Shown: positions 35,821 to 45,974 of the stretch, one piece after another
Position numbering within the stretch: position 1 is the stretch's first letter
How the letters are laid out: each line of letters begins with the position of its first letter
Assembly: GCF_013376045.1 (NCBI RefSeq)
Contig: NZ_JABMJG010000002.1
Span: 620,001 to 684,000, forward strand
DNA: 64,000 nucleotides
Direction of reading: 5' to 3'
From: Variovorax sp. SG517
GTDB lineage: Bacteria; Pseudomonadota; Gammaproteobacteria; Burkholderiales; Burkholderiaceae_C
The notes under the pieces: generated by a model
What the model was told of the DNA's origin: nothing
Database searches by the model: none
What the model saw: the letters and a program-made list of their open reading frames with translations, nothing else
Position numbers and translations under genes: made by a program

Positions 35821-37050
35821 CTAGGGGCGCTTCATCTGGCACGACGTGGGCGTGCTCGCCACGTACGATTCGAAGTACTTCACGGGAACGTTCGTGTAGC
35901 CGGTGTTCTCGGCGTCATAGGGGTACTTGGCGCTGGCCTTCTCCCAGCGCGAGATGTAGAGACCCTGCTGCAGCTGGTGGTCGGCCTTGCGCACCTCGAC
36001 CTCGCCGTTGAAGCTCTTGATCTTCATGCCCTCCAGCGCCGCGGCCACCTTGACCGGATCGGTCGACTTGGTCTTGACGAAGGCGGCATCGAGCAGCGCG
36101 AACGCGTGATAGATCGACGACTGCGTGAGGTCGTCATTCATGCGCTTCTTGAAGCCGGCGAGCAGCTGCTGGATCTCGCCGCCCATGTTGTAGTGGGCAT
36201 AGGCGACGGTGTAGACCTTGCCTTCCGACGTGGCGCCCATTGCCGTGGGCGTGCCGGCGCCAGGCGCGTAGTAGGTCAGGAACTTGACGTTCAGGCCCGA
36301 GTCGTTGGCGGCCTTGATGAGCAGCGACAGGTCGGAGCCCCAGTTGCCGGTGATGACGGTGTCGGCACCCGAAGCCTTGATCTTCGCGATGTAGGGAGAG
36401 AAGTCGCGCACCTGCGCCAGCGGGTGCAGGTCGTCGCCCACGATCTGGATGTCGGGGCGCTTGACCTTCAGGTCTTCCTTCGCGAACTTCGACACCTGAA
36501 CACCATGGGCGTAGTTCTGGCCGAGGATGTAGACCTTCTTGATGTCGGGCTGGTCCTTCATCCAGGTGGTCAGCGCCTCCATCTTCATGGAGGTGTCGGC
36601 GTCGAGCCGGAAGTGCCAGTAGCTGCACTTGCTGTTGGTCAGATCGGGGTCGACGGCCGCGTAGTTCAGGTACAGCAGCTCCTTGCCCGGATTGCGCGCG
36701 TTGTTCTTCTCGATGGCGTCGATGATCGCCAGCGCGGGGCCGGAGCCGTTGCCCTGCATGATGTAGCGCGCGCCCTGGTCCTGCGCGGAACGCAGGGCCG
36801 CGGTGGTCTCCTGCGGGCTGAGCTTGTTGTCGAGCGCGATGATCTCGAACTTCACGCCCGACTGGTTCTTCTTGTTGAACTCTTCGGCAAGGAATTGCGT
36901 GGTCTTCAGCTGGTTGGTGCCGACCGCGGCCATCAGCCCCGACAGCGGGTCGAGCCAGGCGATCTTGACGGTCTCACCCTTTTGCGCGAATGCGGCGGTG
37001 GCGCCCACCAGCATTGCACAGACAGCTACTGACTTGATAGCAAATTGCAT
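35821..37050 (-). CDS. LivK-like ABC transporter substrate-binding protein (copy 2)
   Basis: 409 residues. Signal peptide MQFAIKSVAVCAMLVGATAA, then the mature start QKGETVKIAWLDPLSG, identical to copy 1. Long blocks are shared, such as LSPQETT, GNGSGPALAIIDA, DPDLTNSKCSYW and ASTPTSCQMKRP. Differences cluster around residues 245-320, which may tune ligand preference. CGGAGAC precedes the ATG at 37050, and an upstream start at 37131 lacks support. The gene lies between the acyl-CoA ligase and copy 1, all on one strand. Confidence 0.93.
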   Translation of the reverse strand: MQFAIKSVAVCAMLVGATAAFAQKGETVKIAWLDPLSGLMAAVGTNQLKTTQFLAEEFNKKNQSGVKFEIIALDNKLSPQETTAALRSAQDQGARYIMQGNGSGPALAIIDAIEKNNARNPGKELLYLNYAAVDPDLTNSKCSYWHFRLDADTSMKMEALTTWMKDQPDIKKVYILGQNYAHGVQVSKFAKEDLKVKRPDIQIVGDDLHPLAQVRDFSPYIAKIKASGADTVITGNWGSDLSLLIKAANDSGLNVKFLTYYAPGAGTPTAMGATSEGKVYTVAYAHYNMGGEIQQLLAGFKKRMNDDLTQSSIYHAFALLDAAFVKTKSTDPVKVAAALEGMKIKSFNGEVEVRKADHQLQQGLYISRWEKASAKYPYDAENTGYTNVPVKYFESYVASTPTSCQMKRP

Positions 37051-37130
37051 GAAGAGTCTCCGGTGTGAAAGGCGGACTGCCAGCGTACAAGCGCCCTTTT
37101 CTTCGCCGCACAGGGATTGCCCGGAAGGCA

Positions 37131-37146
37131 AGCCGCCGAGGCGGCT
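37131..37146 (-). terminator. Hairpin after acyl-CoA ligase gene
   Basis: AGCCGCC (37131-37137) pairs with GGCGGCT (37140-37146) about 50 bases after the ligase stop. The T-rich stretch after it on the minus strand is short (TTGCCTTCC), so this may be a weak terminator or part of the receptor promoter region. Confidence 0.35.
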
Positions 37147-37149
37147 TTC

Positions 37150-37166
37150 CTATCGCGTGCGCGACA
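37150..37166 (-). promoter_or_regulatory. Conserved palindromic box upstream of receptor copy 2
   Basis: The plus strand reads CTATCGCGTGCGCGACA, the counterpart of 35731-35747. CAGGGATTGCCCG (37111-37123) and GTACAAGCG (37085-37093) keep nearly the same spacing as before copy 1. Confidence 0.5.
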
Positions 37167-37198
37167 GTGCGAGCGGGCTTTGCTTGTTGATCCAGGGG

Positions 37199-38842
37199 TC
37201 AGAGCCCGGGTAGCTTGTAGTCCTTGAGCAGTTCGCGCAGCTTCGTCTTGAGGATCTTTCCGGTGGCGCCGATCGGGATGGCCTCCACGAACACCGCGTC
37301 GTCAGGGATCTGCCACTTGGCGGTCTTGCCCTCGTAGAACTTCAGCAGCTCCTCGCGCGTGACCTCGGCGTTGGGCTTCTTCACGACCGCGATGATCGGC
37401 CGCTCGTCCCACTTCGGATGGAACACGCCGATGCACGCCGCCATGGCCACGCCCGGGTGGGCAACGGCGATGTTCTCGATGTCGATGGAGCTGATCCATT
37501 CGCCGCCGGACTTGATCACGTCCTTGCTGCGGTCTGTGATCTGCAGGTAGCCCTCCGCATCGATGGTGGCCACGTCGCCGGTGGGGAACCAGCCGCGGTT
37601 GCGCTCGTCGGGAATGAGCGGATTGCCGCCCTCGCCCTTGAAGTACTCCTTGACGATCCACGGCCCCTTGACCAGCAGGTCGCCGTAGGCCTTGCCGTCC
37701 CACGGCAGCTCCTTGCCGTCGCCGTCGATGATCTTCATGTCGACACCGAAGATGGCACGGCCCTGCTTCATGCGGATCTGCAGCTGCGCATCGGCCGGCA
37801 GCGACAGGTGCTTGTTCTTCAGGGTGCACAGCGTGCCCAGCGGGCTCATCTCGGTCATGCCCCAGGCGTGCAGCACTTCCACGTCGTAGAGCTCCTGGAA
37901 CGCCTTGATCATGGCCGGCGGGCAGGCCGAACCGCCGATCACCGTGCGGTTGAGCTTGCTGAACTTCAGGCCGCCGGCCTGCATGTGGCCCAGCAGCATC
38001 TGCCACACGGTGGGCACGCCGGCGGCGAAGGTCACGCCCTCGGCCTCGATGAGGTCATAGACAGACTTGCCGTCGAGCGCAGGGCCGGGGAACACCAGCT
38101 TGCAGCCGACCAGCGCCGCCGAGTACGGAATGCCCCAGGCGTTGACGTGGAACATCGGCACCACCGGCAGCACCGAGTCGCGCGCCGACAGGCGCATCAC
38201 GTCGGGCAGTGCAGCGGCATAGGCGTGCAGCATGGTCGAGCGGTGGCTGTAGAGCGCGGCCTTGGGGTTGCCCGTGGTGCCGCTCGTGTAGCACATGCTC
38301 GAGGCGGAGTTCTCGTCGAAGCTGGGCCATTCGTACTCGGTGGGCTGCGAGCCCATCCAGTTCTCGTAGCTCACGAGGTTGGGCACGCCGCTGTCGGCGG
38401 GGAGCTTGTCGGCATCACACAGTGCAACCCATTTCCGGATCGTGGGACACCGCGCATGCACCGCCTGCACCAGCGGCAGGAACGTGAGGTCGAAGCACAG
38501 GATCTGGTCTTCGGCATGGTTGGCGATCCACGCGATCTGGTCGGGGTGCAGGCGCGGGTTGATGGTGTGCAGCACGCGGCCGCTGCCGCTCACGCCGTAG
38601 TACAGCTCCAGGTGGCGATAGCCGTTCCAGGCCAGGGTGGCGATGCGGTCGCTGAACAGCAGTTGCTCGCCATCCAGCGCGTTGGCCACCTGCTTGGCGC
38701 GCGATGCGATGTCGCGCCACGTGCAGCGGTGGATATCGCCTTCGACACGGCGCGAGACGATCTCGCCGTCGCCGTTGTGGCGCTCGGCGAACTCGATCAG
38801 CGACGAGATCAGAAGCGGTTGGTCTTGCATCAAACCCAGCAT
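37199..38842 (-). CDS. Long-chain fatty-acid--CoA ligase family (AMP-forming acyl-CoA synthetase)
   Basis: 547 residues. The ATP-binding loop [11 protein letters not shown] lies near residue 185, the acyl/adenylate motif [12 protein letters not shown] near 335, GWFPTGDVA near 418 and the catalytic lysine region at the end ([16 protein letters not shown]). The enzyme activates an imported carboxylic acid to its CoA ester at the head of beta-oxidation. AGGAG precedes the ATG at 38842. It lies directly upstream of the duplicated receptors and downstream of two lipoprotein hydrolases on the same strand. Confidence 0.94.
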   Translation of the reverse strand: MLGLMQDQPLLISSLIEFAERHNGDGEIVSRRVEGDIHRCTWRDIASRAKQVANALDGEQLLFSDRIATLAWNGYRHLELYYGVSGSGRVLHTINPRLHPDQIAWIANHAEDQILCFDLTFLPLVQAVHARCPTIRKWVALCDADKLPADSGVPNLVSYENWMGSQPTEYEWPSFDENSASSMCYTSGTTGNPKAALYSHRSTMLHAYAAALPDVMRLSARDSVLPVVPMFHVNAWGIPYSAALVGCKLVFPGPALDGKSVYDLIEAEGVTFAAGVPTVWQMLLGHMQAGGLKFSKLNRTVIGGSACPPAMIKAFQELYDVEVLHAWGMTEMSPLGTLCTLKNKHLSLPADAQLQIRMKQGRAIFGVDMKIIDGDGKELPWDGKAYGDLLVKGPWIVKEYFKGEGGNPLIPDERNRGWFPTGDVATIDAEGYLQITDRSKDVIKSGGEWISSIDIENIAVAHPGVAMAACIGVFHPKWDERPIIAVVKKPNAEVTREELLKFYEGKTAKWQIPDDAVFVEAIPIGATGKILKTKLRELLKDYKLPGL

Positions 38843-38956
38843 CTACAAACTCCTATGTGAAATGACTTCTTCAAAGCTCGGGAACAACGCATTCACGCAA
38901 GCTTCGGCCATTTGCACAATGACACAAACCCGCACTGCACGATTGAACGAAGCGGC

Positions 38957-40840
38957 TCAAAGAGGAGCCTTCGGCCCGCTACCCACCGGTACTTTCACCA
39001 CATTGGTGCGGCATGGCTGGCGCAGCGTCTTGCCGCAATCCGGCAGCGTGGCGGCATGCGGGTACGGCACGTACCCCAGCACGATGCTCGACGCGTTGGC
39101 GGCTTGATGCCACAGCGTGTTGGTCGAAGGCGTCTTGTCGTTGCCGAAGAGCCAGAAGCCGGTCTGCGAGGGCGAGTCCACCGTCACGCGGATGCTGGAA
39201 CCGGCGCGGAAGACATGAGCGAACTTCTGGATCTCGATACGCACCAGGTTCGGCTGCCCTGGCAGCAGTGCCGCCTCCTTCGGTTGCGTGAAGTCGCCGA
39301 AGGGGCGCAGTTCAGTGGATCGGCTGTCGTCCAGCGCGCGCCTGGAGGCGCGTAGCCAGCCGCGCTGCACGAACATCTCCATGCCGTCGGGCCGCACCTC
39401 CGACACCGTGACCTGCAGGTCGGTGCTGTCGGCCGTGGCGCTCAGGTACAGGTCGGCCGAGCCTTCGCCGTAGAAGCTCAGGTCCTCGGGCAAGGCAGCG
39501 GTGGTGAAAGTGAGCTGACCGTCTTTCTCGGCATCGGCCACGGCCTGCCAGCCTTCGGCAGCCGGGTTGTTCACCACGGGGCTCTTCGCCGGATACCGGT
39601 AGTCGGACGAGGCCGCACCAGCCGTCGGCTTCGCATCGCCGAGCACCCCGTCCGGCTGCATCCACAGCCGCATCGGCCTGACCTTGACCGGCAGGCGGTC
39701 GAATTCGGCCACTGCCGTCTGCTTCAGCTTCGCCGCGCCGTTCACCGCCTTCTGGTCGGTCTGCTGCATCTCCTGCAGCAGGCGCACGTGCGGCTCCTTC
39801 TCGAAGCCGTTGTCCTCGCCCTTCACGAAATGGGCAAGGAAGCGCTTCAGCGTGCCGTCGATGTAGTCGGAGGTGACGTTGGTGTGGTGGTCGCCGTTGG
39901 AGCTGATGAGCCACATCTTCCCGGGCGCCATGGTGTCTTCGTAGTAGCCCGAGCGCGGGCCGATCTGCTCGTCTTGCCACGACTGGGTGCCCAGCGCTGG
40001 AATGTCGATCTTGCCGGTCTCGTAGAACGCGCTGCGCTTCACATAGAGGCCGTCGGCATACGGGTTCTCGAGCCACTTGGTCAGGTCGAGATCGGGGCGC
40101 TTGATCTTCTCGACGTTGTCGGCCACGGTCTTCGCGCACTCCGTGTCGCCGTCGAGCTTGGCGGCGAGGGCTGCGGCGCGGTTCCAGGTGCCCGGGAAGC
40201 CGCCCCACCACTGCGAGGGAAAGCCGACGTTCTTGATGCCGCCCGGGTAGCCCACGTCGCGGTACGGATCGGTCACGTTCTTGCTGGGCGTGATCGCCAA
40301 CAAGCCCTTGGGGCGGTGCGCCGCCACCCACAACTGGTTGTAGCCGGAGTACGAATAGCCGACCATGCCAATCCTGCCGTTCGACCACGGCTGCCTGCCG
40401 GCCCATTCGATGGCGAAGGCGCCGGCCGCGCCGGTGCTGGCGTCGAAGACCTGGTCTTCGCCGGTCGAACAGCCGGTGCCCGGCACGTTGAGGCCCATTA
40501 CCGCATAGCCCTCCGACACCCAGAGTTGGCCGATGTTCGGGGTCGAGCCCGAACTGTAGCCGTCGTACTCGACCAACAATGGAAAGCTTCCCTTGCCGCC
40601 GTTGGGCAACAGCAGCGAATAGCGCATCCTGTTGCCGTCCGGCAGCGTGATGTAGCCCCACTTGCGGACCACGCCCGTCTCTGGCGTGGCCGGCGGCTGT
40701 GCTGGCGGCGTTTCGGCGGCCGGCGGGAAGAAGGTGAACCCGCCCCCGGACGAGCCGCCGCCGCACGCGGCGATGCCCACGGCCGTGGCAAGCAGCGACG
40801 CGGCAAGGCGCCATCGGGGGAAGTCTCTGAAAGTCCTCAT
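38957..40840 (-). CDS. CocE/NonD-family hydrolase, lipoprotein
   Basis: 627 residues. Signal peptide ends in lipobox IAAC with Cys26, followed by GGGSSGGGF and a proline-rich tether to about residue 55. The alpha/beta-hydrolase domain has the nucleophile motif GYSYSG at 161-166 (Ser163). NGDHHTNV further on carries the probable catalytic His. A C-terminal jelly-roll domain (from about 440) is typical of CocE and X-Pro dipeptidyl peptidases. It should be an exported ester or amide hydrolase. CGGAGACAG precedes the ATG at 40840, well inside a longer open frame. Confidence 0.88.
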   Translation of the reverse strand: MRTFRDFPRWRLAASLLATAVGIAACGGGSSGGGFTFFPPAAETPPAQPPATPETGVVRKWGYITLPDGNRMRYSLLLPNGGKGSFPLLVEYDGYSSGSTPNIGQLWVSEGYAVMGLNVPGTGCSTGEDQVFDASTGAAGAFAIEWAGRQPWSNGRIGMVGYSYSGYNQLWVAAHRPKGLLAITPSKNVTDPYRDVGYPGGIKNVGFPSQWWGGFPGTWNRAAALAAKLDGDTECAKTVADNVEKIKRPDLDLTKWLENPYADGLYVKRSAFYETGKIDIPALGTQSWQDEQIGPRSGYYEDTMAPGKMWLISSNGDHHTNVTSDYIDGTLKRFLAHFVKGEDNGFEKEPHVRLLQEMQQTDQKAVNGAAKLKQTAVAEFDRLPVKVRPMRLWMQPDGVLGDAKPTAGAASSDYRYPAKSPVVNNPAAEGWQAVADAEKDGQLTFTTAALPEDLSFYGEGSADLYLSATADSTDLQVTVSEVRPDGMEMFVQRGWLRASRRALDDSRSTELRPFGDFTQPKEAALLPGQPNLVRIEIQKFAHVFRAGSSIRVTVDSPSQTGFWLFGNDKTPSTNTLWHQAANASSIVLGYVPYPHAATLPDCGKTLRQPCRTNVVKVPVGSGPKAPL

Positions 40841-40917
40841 TGTTCTGTCTCCGTTGTCGTTCTGGTTGATGTCGGTGCGTTGCCCAGGCGCGATTCGAGG
40901 CCGCGCGGCAGCCCGCG

Positions 40918-42762
40918 TCAGGGCGCCGCGGTGATCTTCGTGGCGGTAGGCGTGGCGTCGAGCAGCAGTTGCGACGGCCATGGCGCCCAGGTCGCGCCCA
41001 GTTCGGCGGTGTTCGGATCGCCCTTGCGCATGAAGGCGCCCACGCTGGCCATGACCGCGTTCGACAGCGCGAGTCGCCCCTTCTCGTTGGCCTTGCCGCC
41101 AATGGAGCTCGACAGCACCGAGGGACCGAAATTGCCAAACACGAACGGCAGGTCGAAGGCGTGCGCTGCGCCGTAGACGTCGTTCCACGGCGAAGCTTCC
41201 TGCGCCCAGTCGAGGCGGTAGTGCCAGATGTTCGACTGGCGCGTCTTCATCGTGTCGAGCAGGTTGTCGCGGTTGGCCTCGAACAGCCCTTTGGTGATGA
41301 GGGCTGTCGCCGCGTTGTAGCCGGTGCCTGGCTTGTCTACCGGAAGGTAGAACGGGTCGATGATGTCTTCGACCTTGAGCGTGGGTGCCGCGTCGGGGTT
41401 GAAGTTGAACATCATCGAGAAGCGCTGGGCGTCGGTGACGATCCAGCCCGGCTTCGGAAAGCCGATGGTGCCCAGCAGCGACGCGAAGAGCTTGCCCTCG
41501 TCGCGCGTGTTGCCCGAGAGCATCGGCACCTTCACGTACTGGTCGGCGGCGATGGCGCCGATGGGGTCGAGCGGGATCACCGTTCCGTCGGGAATGGGGC
41601 CGACCGCGCCGAGGCCGGCTGCGACCACGGTGGCCAGCATCTTGCCGCCGTCCTGCGAGCGCAGGTAGTCGGCGATCTGCGCCGGCGTGCGACCGGCGAT
41701 GTAGGCCTTGGCGGCCGTCGCGTCGGCGGCGGTGCCGTCGGCGACGAGCAGCTTCTCGATGATGGCCTCGCCCTGCGCCAGCGAGACCGAGGCAGGCGAC
41801 AGCGAAGGCAGCGTGCCCGCCGGCAGGTTGCTCGCCAGCGAGATGCCGCCGCTCATCTCGAAGGCCTTGTGGAAGAGGCCCTTGGCCATCGGCGAGGTCA
41901 TCACCGACAGCAGGTTGGTGGCGCCGGCCGATTCGCCCGAGAGCGTGACGTTGCCCGGGTCGCCGCCGAAGCTGGCCACGTTGTCGCGGATGAAGCGCAG
42001 CGCCGCCATGTTGTCGAGCAGCGCGAAGTTGCCCGAGTCGTCGCCTTCCGTGCCGCCCGGGCGCAGCTGCGGCACGTTCAGGAAGCCCAGGATGCCCAGC
42101 CGGTAGCTGGCGGTGATGACAACCGCGTTGGCGGCCTTGGCAAGCGCAGCGCCGTCGTACAGCGGGTCTGCCGTGTAGCCCGAGATGTTGCTGCCGCCAT
42201 GGATGAAGAGCAGCACCGGCAGCTTCTTCTCGCCCGAGGCCGGGCGCCAGATGTTGACGAACAGGCAGTCCTCGCTGCCCGAGGGCTTGCCCAGCATGGT
42301 GCCGATGGTCTCGTCGTAGGTGTTGTTGGCGCCGGGGCTGAAGATGCGGCCGATCTGCAGGCAGGCGTTGCCGAACTTCGTGGCCTGGCGGATGCCGCTC
42401 CAGGGCTCGGGTGCCGCGGGGGCGCGCCAGCGCAGCGCGCCGACCGGCGGCTTGGCGAAGGGGATGCCCTTCCAGAACCAGGTGCCGGTCCTGGCGCTGT
42501 CGTCCACGCCCTCGACCTTGCCGACGGTGGTCTGGCGGACCATGGGGCCGTCGGCCGCGGGCGGGGCCGGCGCTGGAGCGGGTGCCGGAGGCGGCGCGCT
42601 CGGCAGGAAAGCGAAGCCGGACGAACCGGAACCGCCACCACAGCCCGAAAGAGCGGCCACGGCAGCCGCGGCCATCACCAGGGCTGCGGCTCTCGCCGTC
42701 GCCGTCTTTCGCGCCGCCGGCCCCTGCCGGTCTCGCGCGCTTGTGCTTGTCTTTGTCTCCAT
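40918..42762 (-). CDS. Type B carboxylesterase family protein, lipoprotein
   Basis: 614 residues. A long signal peptide ends in lipobox LSGC with Cys41, then GGGSGSSGF and a Pro/Ala tether to about residue 70. The catalytic Ser278 is in GESAG (276-280), with the oxyanion HGGSN at 188-192 and the EDCLFVNIW motif at 164-172. This is the carboxylesterase/cholinesterase fold. GGAGACA lies before the ATG. It is 77 bases upstream of the CocE-like gene and divergent from an AraC-type regulator, so the two exported hydrolases probably form one regulated unit. Confidence 0.92.
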   Translation of the reverse strand: METKTSTSARDRQGPAARKTATARAAALVMAAAAVAALSGCGGGSGSSGFAFLPSAPPPAPAPAPAPPAADGPMVRQTTVGKVEGVDDSARTGTWFWKGIPFAKPPVGALRWRAPAAPEPWSGIRQATKFGNACLQIGRIFSPGANNTYDETIGTMLGKPSGSEDCLFVNIWRPASGEKKLPVLLFIHGGSNISGYTADPLYDGAALAKAANAVVITASYRLGILGFLNVPQLRPGGTEGDDSGNFALLDNMAALRFIRDNVASFGGDPGNVTLSGESAGATNLLSVMTSPMAKGLFHKAFEMSGGISLASNLPAGTLPSLSPASVSLAQGEAIIEKLLVADGTAADATAAKAYIAGRTPAQIADYLRSQDGGKMLATVVAAGLGAVGPIPDGTVIPLDPIGAIAADQYVKVPMLSGNTRDEGKLFASLLGTIGFPKPGWIVTDAQRFSMMFNFNPDAAPTLKVEDIIDPFYLPVDKPGTGYNAATALITKGLFEANRDNLLDTMKTRQSNIWHYRLDWAQEASPWNDVYGAAHAFDLPFVFGNFGPSVLSSSIGGKANEKGRLALSNAVMASVGAFMRKGDPNTAELGATWAPWPSQLLLDATPTATKITAAP

Positions 42763-42853
42763 GTTCTTGTCTCCACACCGGGTTAATCGGAATTCCTGGT
42801 CTGGCGCGCGGCGCCCATACTGCGGGGCTGCCGAACGCGTAAAAAAATTCTAG

Positions 42854-42868
42854 AAACCGGCACGGTTT
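42854..42868. promoter_or_regulatory. Perfect inverted repeat between esterase and araC-type genes
   Basis: AAACCGGCACGGTTT has 6-base arms around GCA and lies 28 bases before the AraC-type start and 91 before the esterase start. It is a candidate operator for the divergent pair. Confidence 0.45.
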
Positions 42869-42896
42869 TCATCGCTATCGCAACAAAGCCAAACGA

Positions 42897-43994
42897 ATGA
42901 CTTCAGGAGCCTCCACGCCGCCGCGCCAGCGCGGCACCCAGCGCCGGGCGGGCTGCATGCCACAGCCGGAACTGCGCACCAGTTCGGCCGCGTGGCTCGA
43001 GGGGGTCCTGTCGATGTTCGAGGCCGAGGGGCTGGACGTGCCCGCGCTGCTGCGCGAGGCAGGCTTCGACCCCGATTCGCTGCACCGGCAGAACGCGCGC
43101 ATCCCGGTCGACGAGATCTCCGTGCTCTGGCAGCTCGCGGTCAACCGCGCCGGCCGGCCCACGCTGGGACTGCATCGCGACCTGGCCGCCACGCACAGCA
43201 AGCTGGGCACTGTGGGACACGCGATGTCGTGCAGCCCCAATCTCGAATCAGCGCTCGAGCGCGTGGCACGCTACATGGCCGTGATCTCGGACGCGACCGC
43301 CTTCTCGCTGCACCACGAGCCGCGCGGCTGCTGGATGGTCATGAAGCACACCGGCGGCAGCCTGCCGATTCCGCGCCAGCGCGTCGAATACGCCCTGCTG
43401 ACTGTGCTGATGCAGTGCCAATGGTTGGCACGGCGCGAGCTGCAGCCGCTGGCCATGGAATTCGTCTACCCCGCTCCGGCCGACGACCGGCTGCACCGCG
43501 AGGCCTTCGGCTGCGAGGTACGGTTCAACGCCGAGGCCAATCGCCTGCTGCTGTCGGCCGCCGACATGGCGACGCCGCTGCCCACCTTCCACGAAACACT
43601 GGGCGAAATGCAGGAGCACCTGCTGGACGACCAGCTGAACCTGCTCGGCCAGACCACCACCAGCACGCTGGTGTGCGCAGAGATCGCGCGCCGGCTGCAG
43701 TACGGCGAACCTCGCCGGCAGGACGTGGCCTCGGGCCTCGGGCTGGCCGAGCGCACGCTGCAGCGGCGGCTGCAGGAAGAGTCGGTGTCGTTCCAGGCGC
43801 TGCTCGACCGTACCCGCCGCGAGCTGGCGCAGGAGTACCTCGCGGAGGACCGCCACACGCTGACCGACGTGGCGGACATGCTGGGCTTCGTCGACACGAG
43901 CAACTTCTTTCGCGCCTGCAAGCGCTGGTTCGGCGTACCGCCGGCGCAGTACCGGGCGCGCATCTGGGACTCGCCGGCCGCCCTCGCGGCCTGA
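42897..43994 (+). CDS. AraC-family transcriptional regulator (OruR-like)
   Basis: 365 residues. The N-terminal arabinose-binding-like domain (about 35-230) is of the type found in OruR/ArgR-like regulators. The C-terminal double helix-turn-helix covers about 250-350 ([19 protein letters not shown], then [19 protein letters not shown]). It is divergent from the exported esterase genes and is the best candidate for their regulator. The first ATG has no clear ribosome binding site. The Met at 42957 is an alternative. Confidence 0.92.
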   Translation: MTSGASTPPRQRGTQRRAGCMPQPELRTSSAAWLEGVLSMFEAEGLDVPALLREAGFDPDSLHRQNARIPVDEISVLWQLAVNRAGRPTLGLHRDLAATHSKLGTVGHAMSCSPNLESALERVARYMAVISDATAFSLHHEPRGCWMVMKHTGGSLPIPRQRVEYALLTVLMQCQWLARRELQPLAMEFVYPAPADDRLHREAFGCEVRFNAEANRLLLSAADMATPLPTFHETLGEMQEHLLDDQLNLLGQTTTSTLVCAEIARRLQYGEPRRQDVASGLGLAERTLQRRLQEESVSFQALLDRTRRELAQEYLAEDRHTLTDVADMLGFVDTSNFFRACKRWFGVPPAQYRARIWDSPAALAA

Positions 43995-44056
43995 CCCTCC
44001 ACGCCCCCGATGGCCCGTTCGGCCAGGGGTTACGCGCCGTGCCGGACAATCCGGGC

Positions 44057-45538
44057 ATGAGCTTGCTTGCTGAAGACACCGAGGCCGCGGACCTGGGCTT
44101 GCGCTGGAAACCGGGTTTTGCCGCCCTGGGACCGGTCTTTTTCACCGAACTGCGACCCACGCCCCTGCCCGATCCGTATTGGGTAGGCCGCAGCGAATCC
44201 GTCGCCCGGGAGCTCGGGCTACCCGCAGGCTGGCACGAATCGGACGCCACCCTGGCCGCTCTCACCGGCAGCCTGCCCGTTGCAGGCACCCGCCCCTTCG
44301 CCACCGTGTACAGCGGCCACCAGTTCGGCGTGTGGGCCGGCCAGCTCGGGGACGGGCGCGCCATCATGATCGGCGAGACCGAGGGCGGCCTCGAAGTACA
44401 GCTCAAGGGCGCCGGACGCACGCCCTATTCCCGCGGCGGCGACGGCCGCGCGGTGCTGCGCTCCAGCATCCGCGAGTTCCTCTGCAGCGAGGCCATGCAC
44501 GGCCTGGGCATTCCGACGACCCGCGCGCTGTGCGTGACCGGCTCCGACGCGCAGGTCTACCGCGAGGAGATCGAAAGCGCCGCCGTCGTCACCCGCGTGG
44601 CACCAAGCTTCATTCGGTTCGGCCATTTCGAGCATTTCGCGGCCAACCAGCGCAACGATGAACTGCGCGCCCTGGCCGACTACGTCATCGACCGCTACTA
44701 CCCCGCCTGCCGCACCACCGACCGCTTCGGCGGCAACGCCTACGCCGCCTTCCTGGAAGCCGTGAGCGAGCGAACCGCCGCCCTGCTCGCCCAGTGGCAG
44801 GCCGTGGGCTTCTGCCACGGGGTGATGAACACCGACAACATGAGCATCCTGGGGCTCACCATCGACTACGGCCCGTTCCAGTTCCTCGACGGCTTCGACC
44901 CGCGCCACATCTGCAACCACAGCGACACCCAGGGGCGCTACGCCTTCAACCAGCAGCCCAACGTCGCCTACTGGAACCTCTTCTGCCTCGCGCAGGCGCT
45001 GCTGCCGCTGATCGGCGACCAGGAGGTGGCCGTGGCCGCGTTGGAGTCGTACAAGACGGTGTTCCCGAACGAGTTCGAGGGTCGCATGCGCGCCAAGCTG
45101 GGCCTGGCCGAGGCCGCTGAAGGCGACCGTCCGCTGATCGAAGGCGTGCTCAAGCTGCTGGCCGCGGGCAAGGTCGACTACACGATCTTCTGGCGCCGCC
45201 TTTCCGACTGCATGGCCGACGGCAATGTCGAGCCGGTGCGCGACCTGTTCCTCGATCGCGAAGGCTTCGACGCCTGGATGCTATCTTTTTCGGAGCGCCA
45301 TGCCGCTACCGACCGGGCCCCGGCCGTCGAACTGATGCGCCGCAGCAACCCGAAGTTCGTGCTGCGGAACCACCTGGGACAGCAGGCCATCGAAGCAAGT
45401 CAGCAAAAGGACCACTCGGGTGTGGCAGTCTTGCTGGCTCTGCTGCAGACCCCATTTGAAGAACATCCCGGCGCCGACGCATATGCCGGGTTCCCGCCCG
45501 ACTGGGCCTCCACGATCGAAATCAGCTGCTCATCATGA
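44057..45538 (+). CDS. selO: SelO/YdiU family protein adenylyltransferase (pseudokinase fold)
   Basis: 493 residues. The glycine-rich [20 protein letters not shown] near residue 119 and the [10 protein letters not shown]...DYGPF block near 255-277 are the nucleotide-binding and metal-binding features of SelO, which flips ATP and transfers AMP to Ser/Thr/Tyr of target proteins in redox stress. It lacks a C-terminal selenocysteine and ends plainly. The 3' end overlaps msrB by 4 bases, a functionally suggestive pairing. Start chosen at ATG 44057, inside a longer frame that overlaps the AraC gene. Confidence 0.94.
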   Translation: MSLLAEDTEAADLGLRWKPGFAALGPVFFTELRPTPLPDPYWVGRSESVARELGLPAGWHESDATLAALTGSLPVAGTRPFATVYSGHQFGVWAGQLGDGRAIMIGETEGGLEVQLKGAGRTPYSRGGDGRAVLRSSIREFLCSEAMHGLGIPTTRALCVTGSDAQVYREEIESAAVVTRVAPSFIRFGHFEHFAANQRNDELRALADYVIDRYYPACRTTDRFGGNAYAAFLEAVSERTAALLAQWQAVGFCHGVMNTDNMSILGLTIDYGPFQFLDGFDPRHICNHSDTQGRYAFNQQPNVAYWNLFCLAQALLPLIGDQEVAVAALESYKTVFPNEFEGRMRAKLGLAEAAEGDRPLIEGVLKLLAAGKVDYTIFWRRLSDCMADGNVEPVRDLFLDREGFDAWMLSFSERHAATDRAPAVELMRRSNPKFVLRNHLGQQAIEASQQKDHSGVAVLLALLQTPFEEHPGADAYAGFPPDWASTIEISCSS

Positions 45539-45945
45539 CCACTCCCGTACAGAAAACCGACGCCGAATGGAAAGCCCTGCTCGCTGAGAAAGGCGCCGAA
45601 CCCGCGGCCTTCGAGGTGACGCGCCACGCGGCCACCGAACGCCCCTTCACCGGCAAGTACGAGGCGCACTGGGAAGACGGCACCTACCACTGCATCTGCT
45701 GCGGCGCCAAGCTCTTCGAATCGGCAACCAAGTTCGACGCCGGCTGCGGCTGGCCCAGCTTCTCGCAGGAGGCAGTGCCCGGTGCCATCCGCAACATCAT
45801 CGACCGCTCGCACGGCATGGTGCGCACCGAAAACGTCTGCGCCAATTGCGGCGCCCACCTGGGCCATGTCTTCCCCGACGGACCCACCGAGACCGGCCTG
45901 CGCTACTGCATGAACTCGGCGTCGCTCGACTTCCAGAAGAAATAA
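45535..45945 (+). CDS. msrB: Peptide-methionine (R)-S-oxide reductase MsrB
   Basis: 136 residues. CICCGAKLF and [15 protein letters not shown] supply the four zinc-binding cysteines. DAGCGWPSF holds a second conserved Cys, and [11 protein letters not shown] carries the catalytic cysteine. It reduces methionine-R-sulfoxide in proteins. The ATG overlaps the selO stop (ATGA), so the two are co-translated. Confidence 0.97.
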   Translation: MTTPVQKTDAEWKALLAEKGAEPAAFEVTRHAATERPFTGKYEAHWEDGTYHCICCGAKLFESATKFDAGCGWPSFSQEAVPGAIRNIIDRSHGMVRTENVCANCGAHLGHVFPDGPTETGLRYCMNSASLDFQKK

Positions 45946-45974
45946 GCAACGCAAGCCAGCCAGCAAAGAGCTCA

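Noticed and set aside
35821..37050. One of the two receptor genes as a decaying duplicate
   Set aside because: Both copies have full length, sound signal peptides, ribosome binding sites and intact conserved blocks.
38954..38969. Hairpin overlapping the CocE-like stop codon as a terminator
   Set aside because: The stem is only 5 base pairs and no T-run follows on the minus strand.
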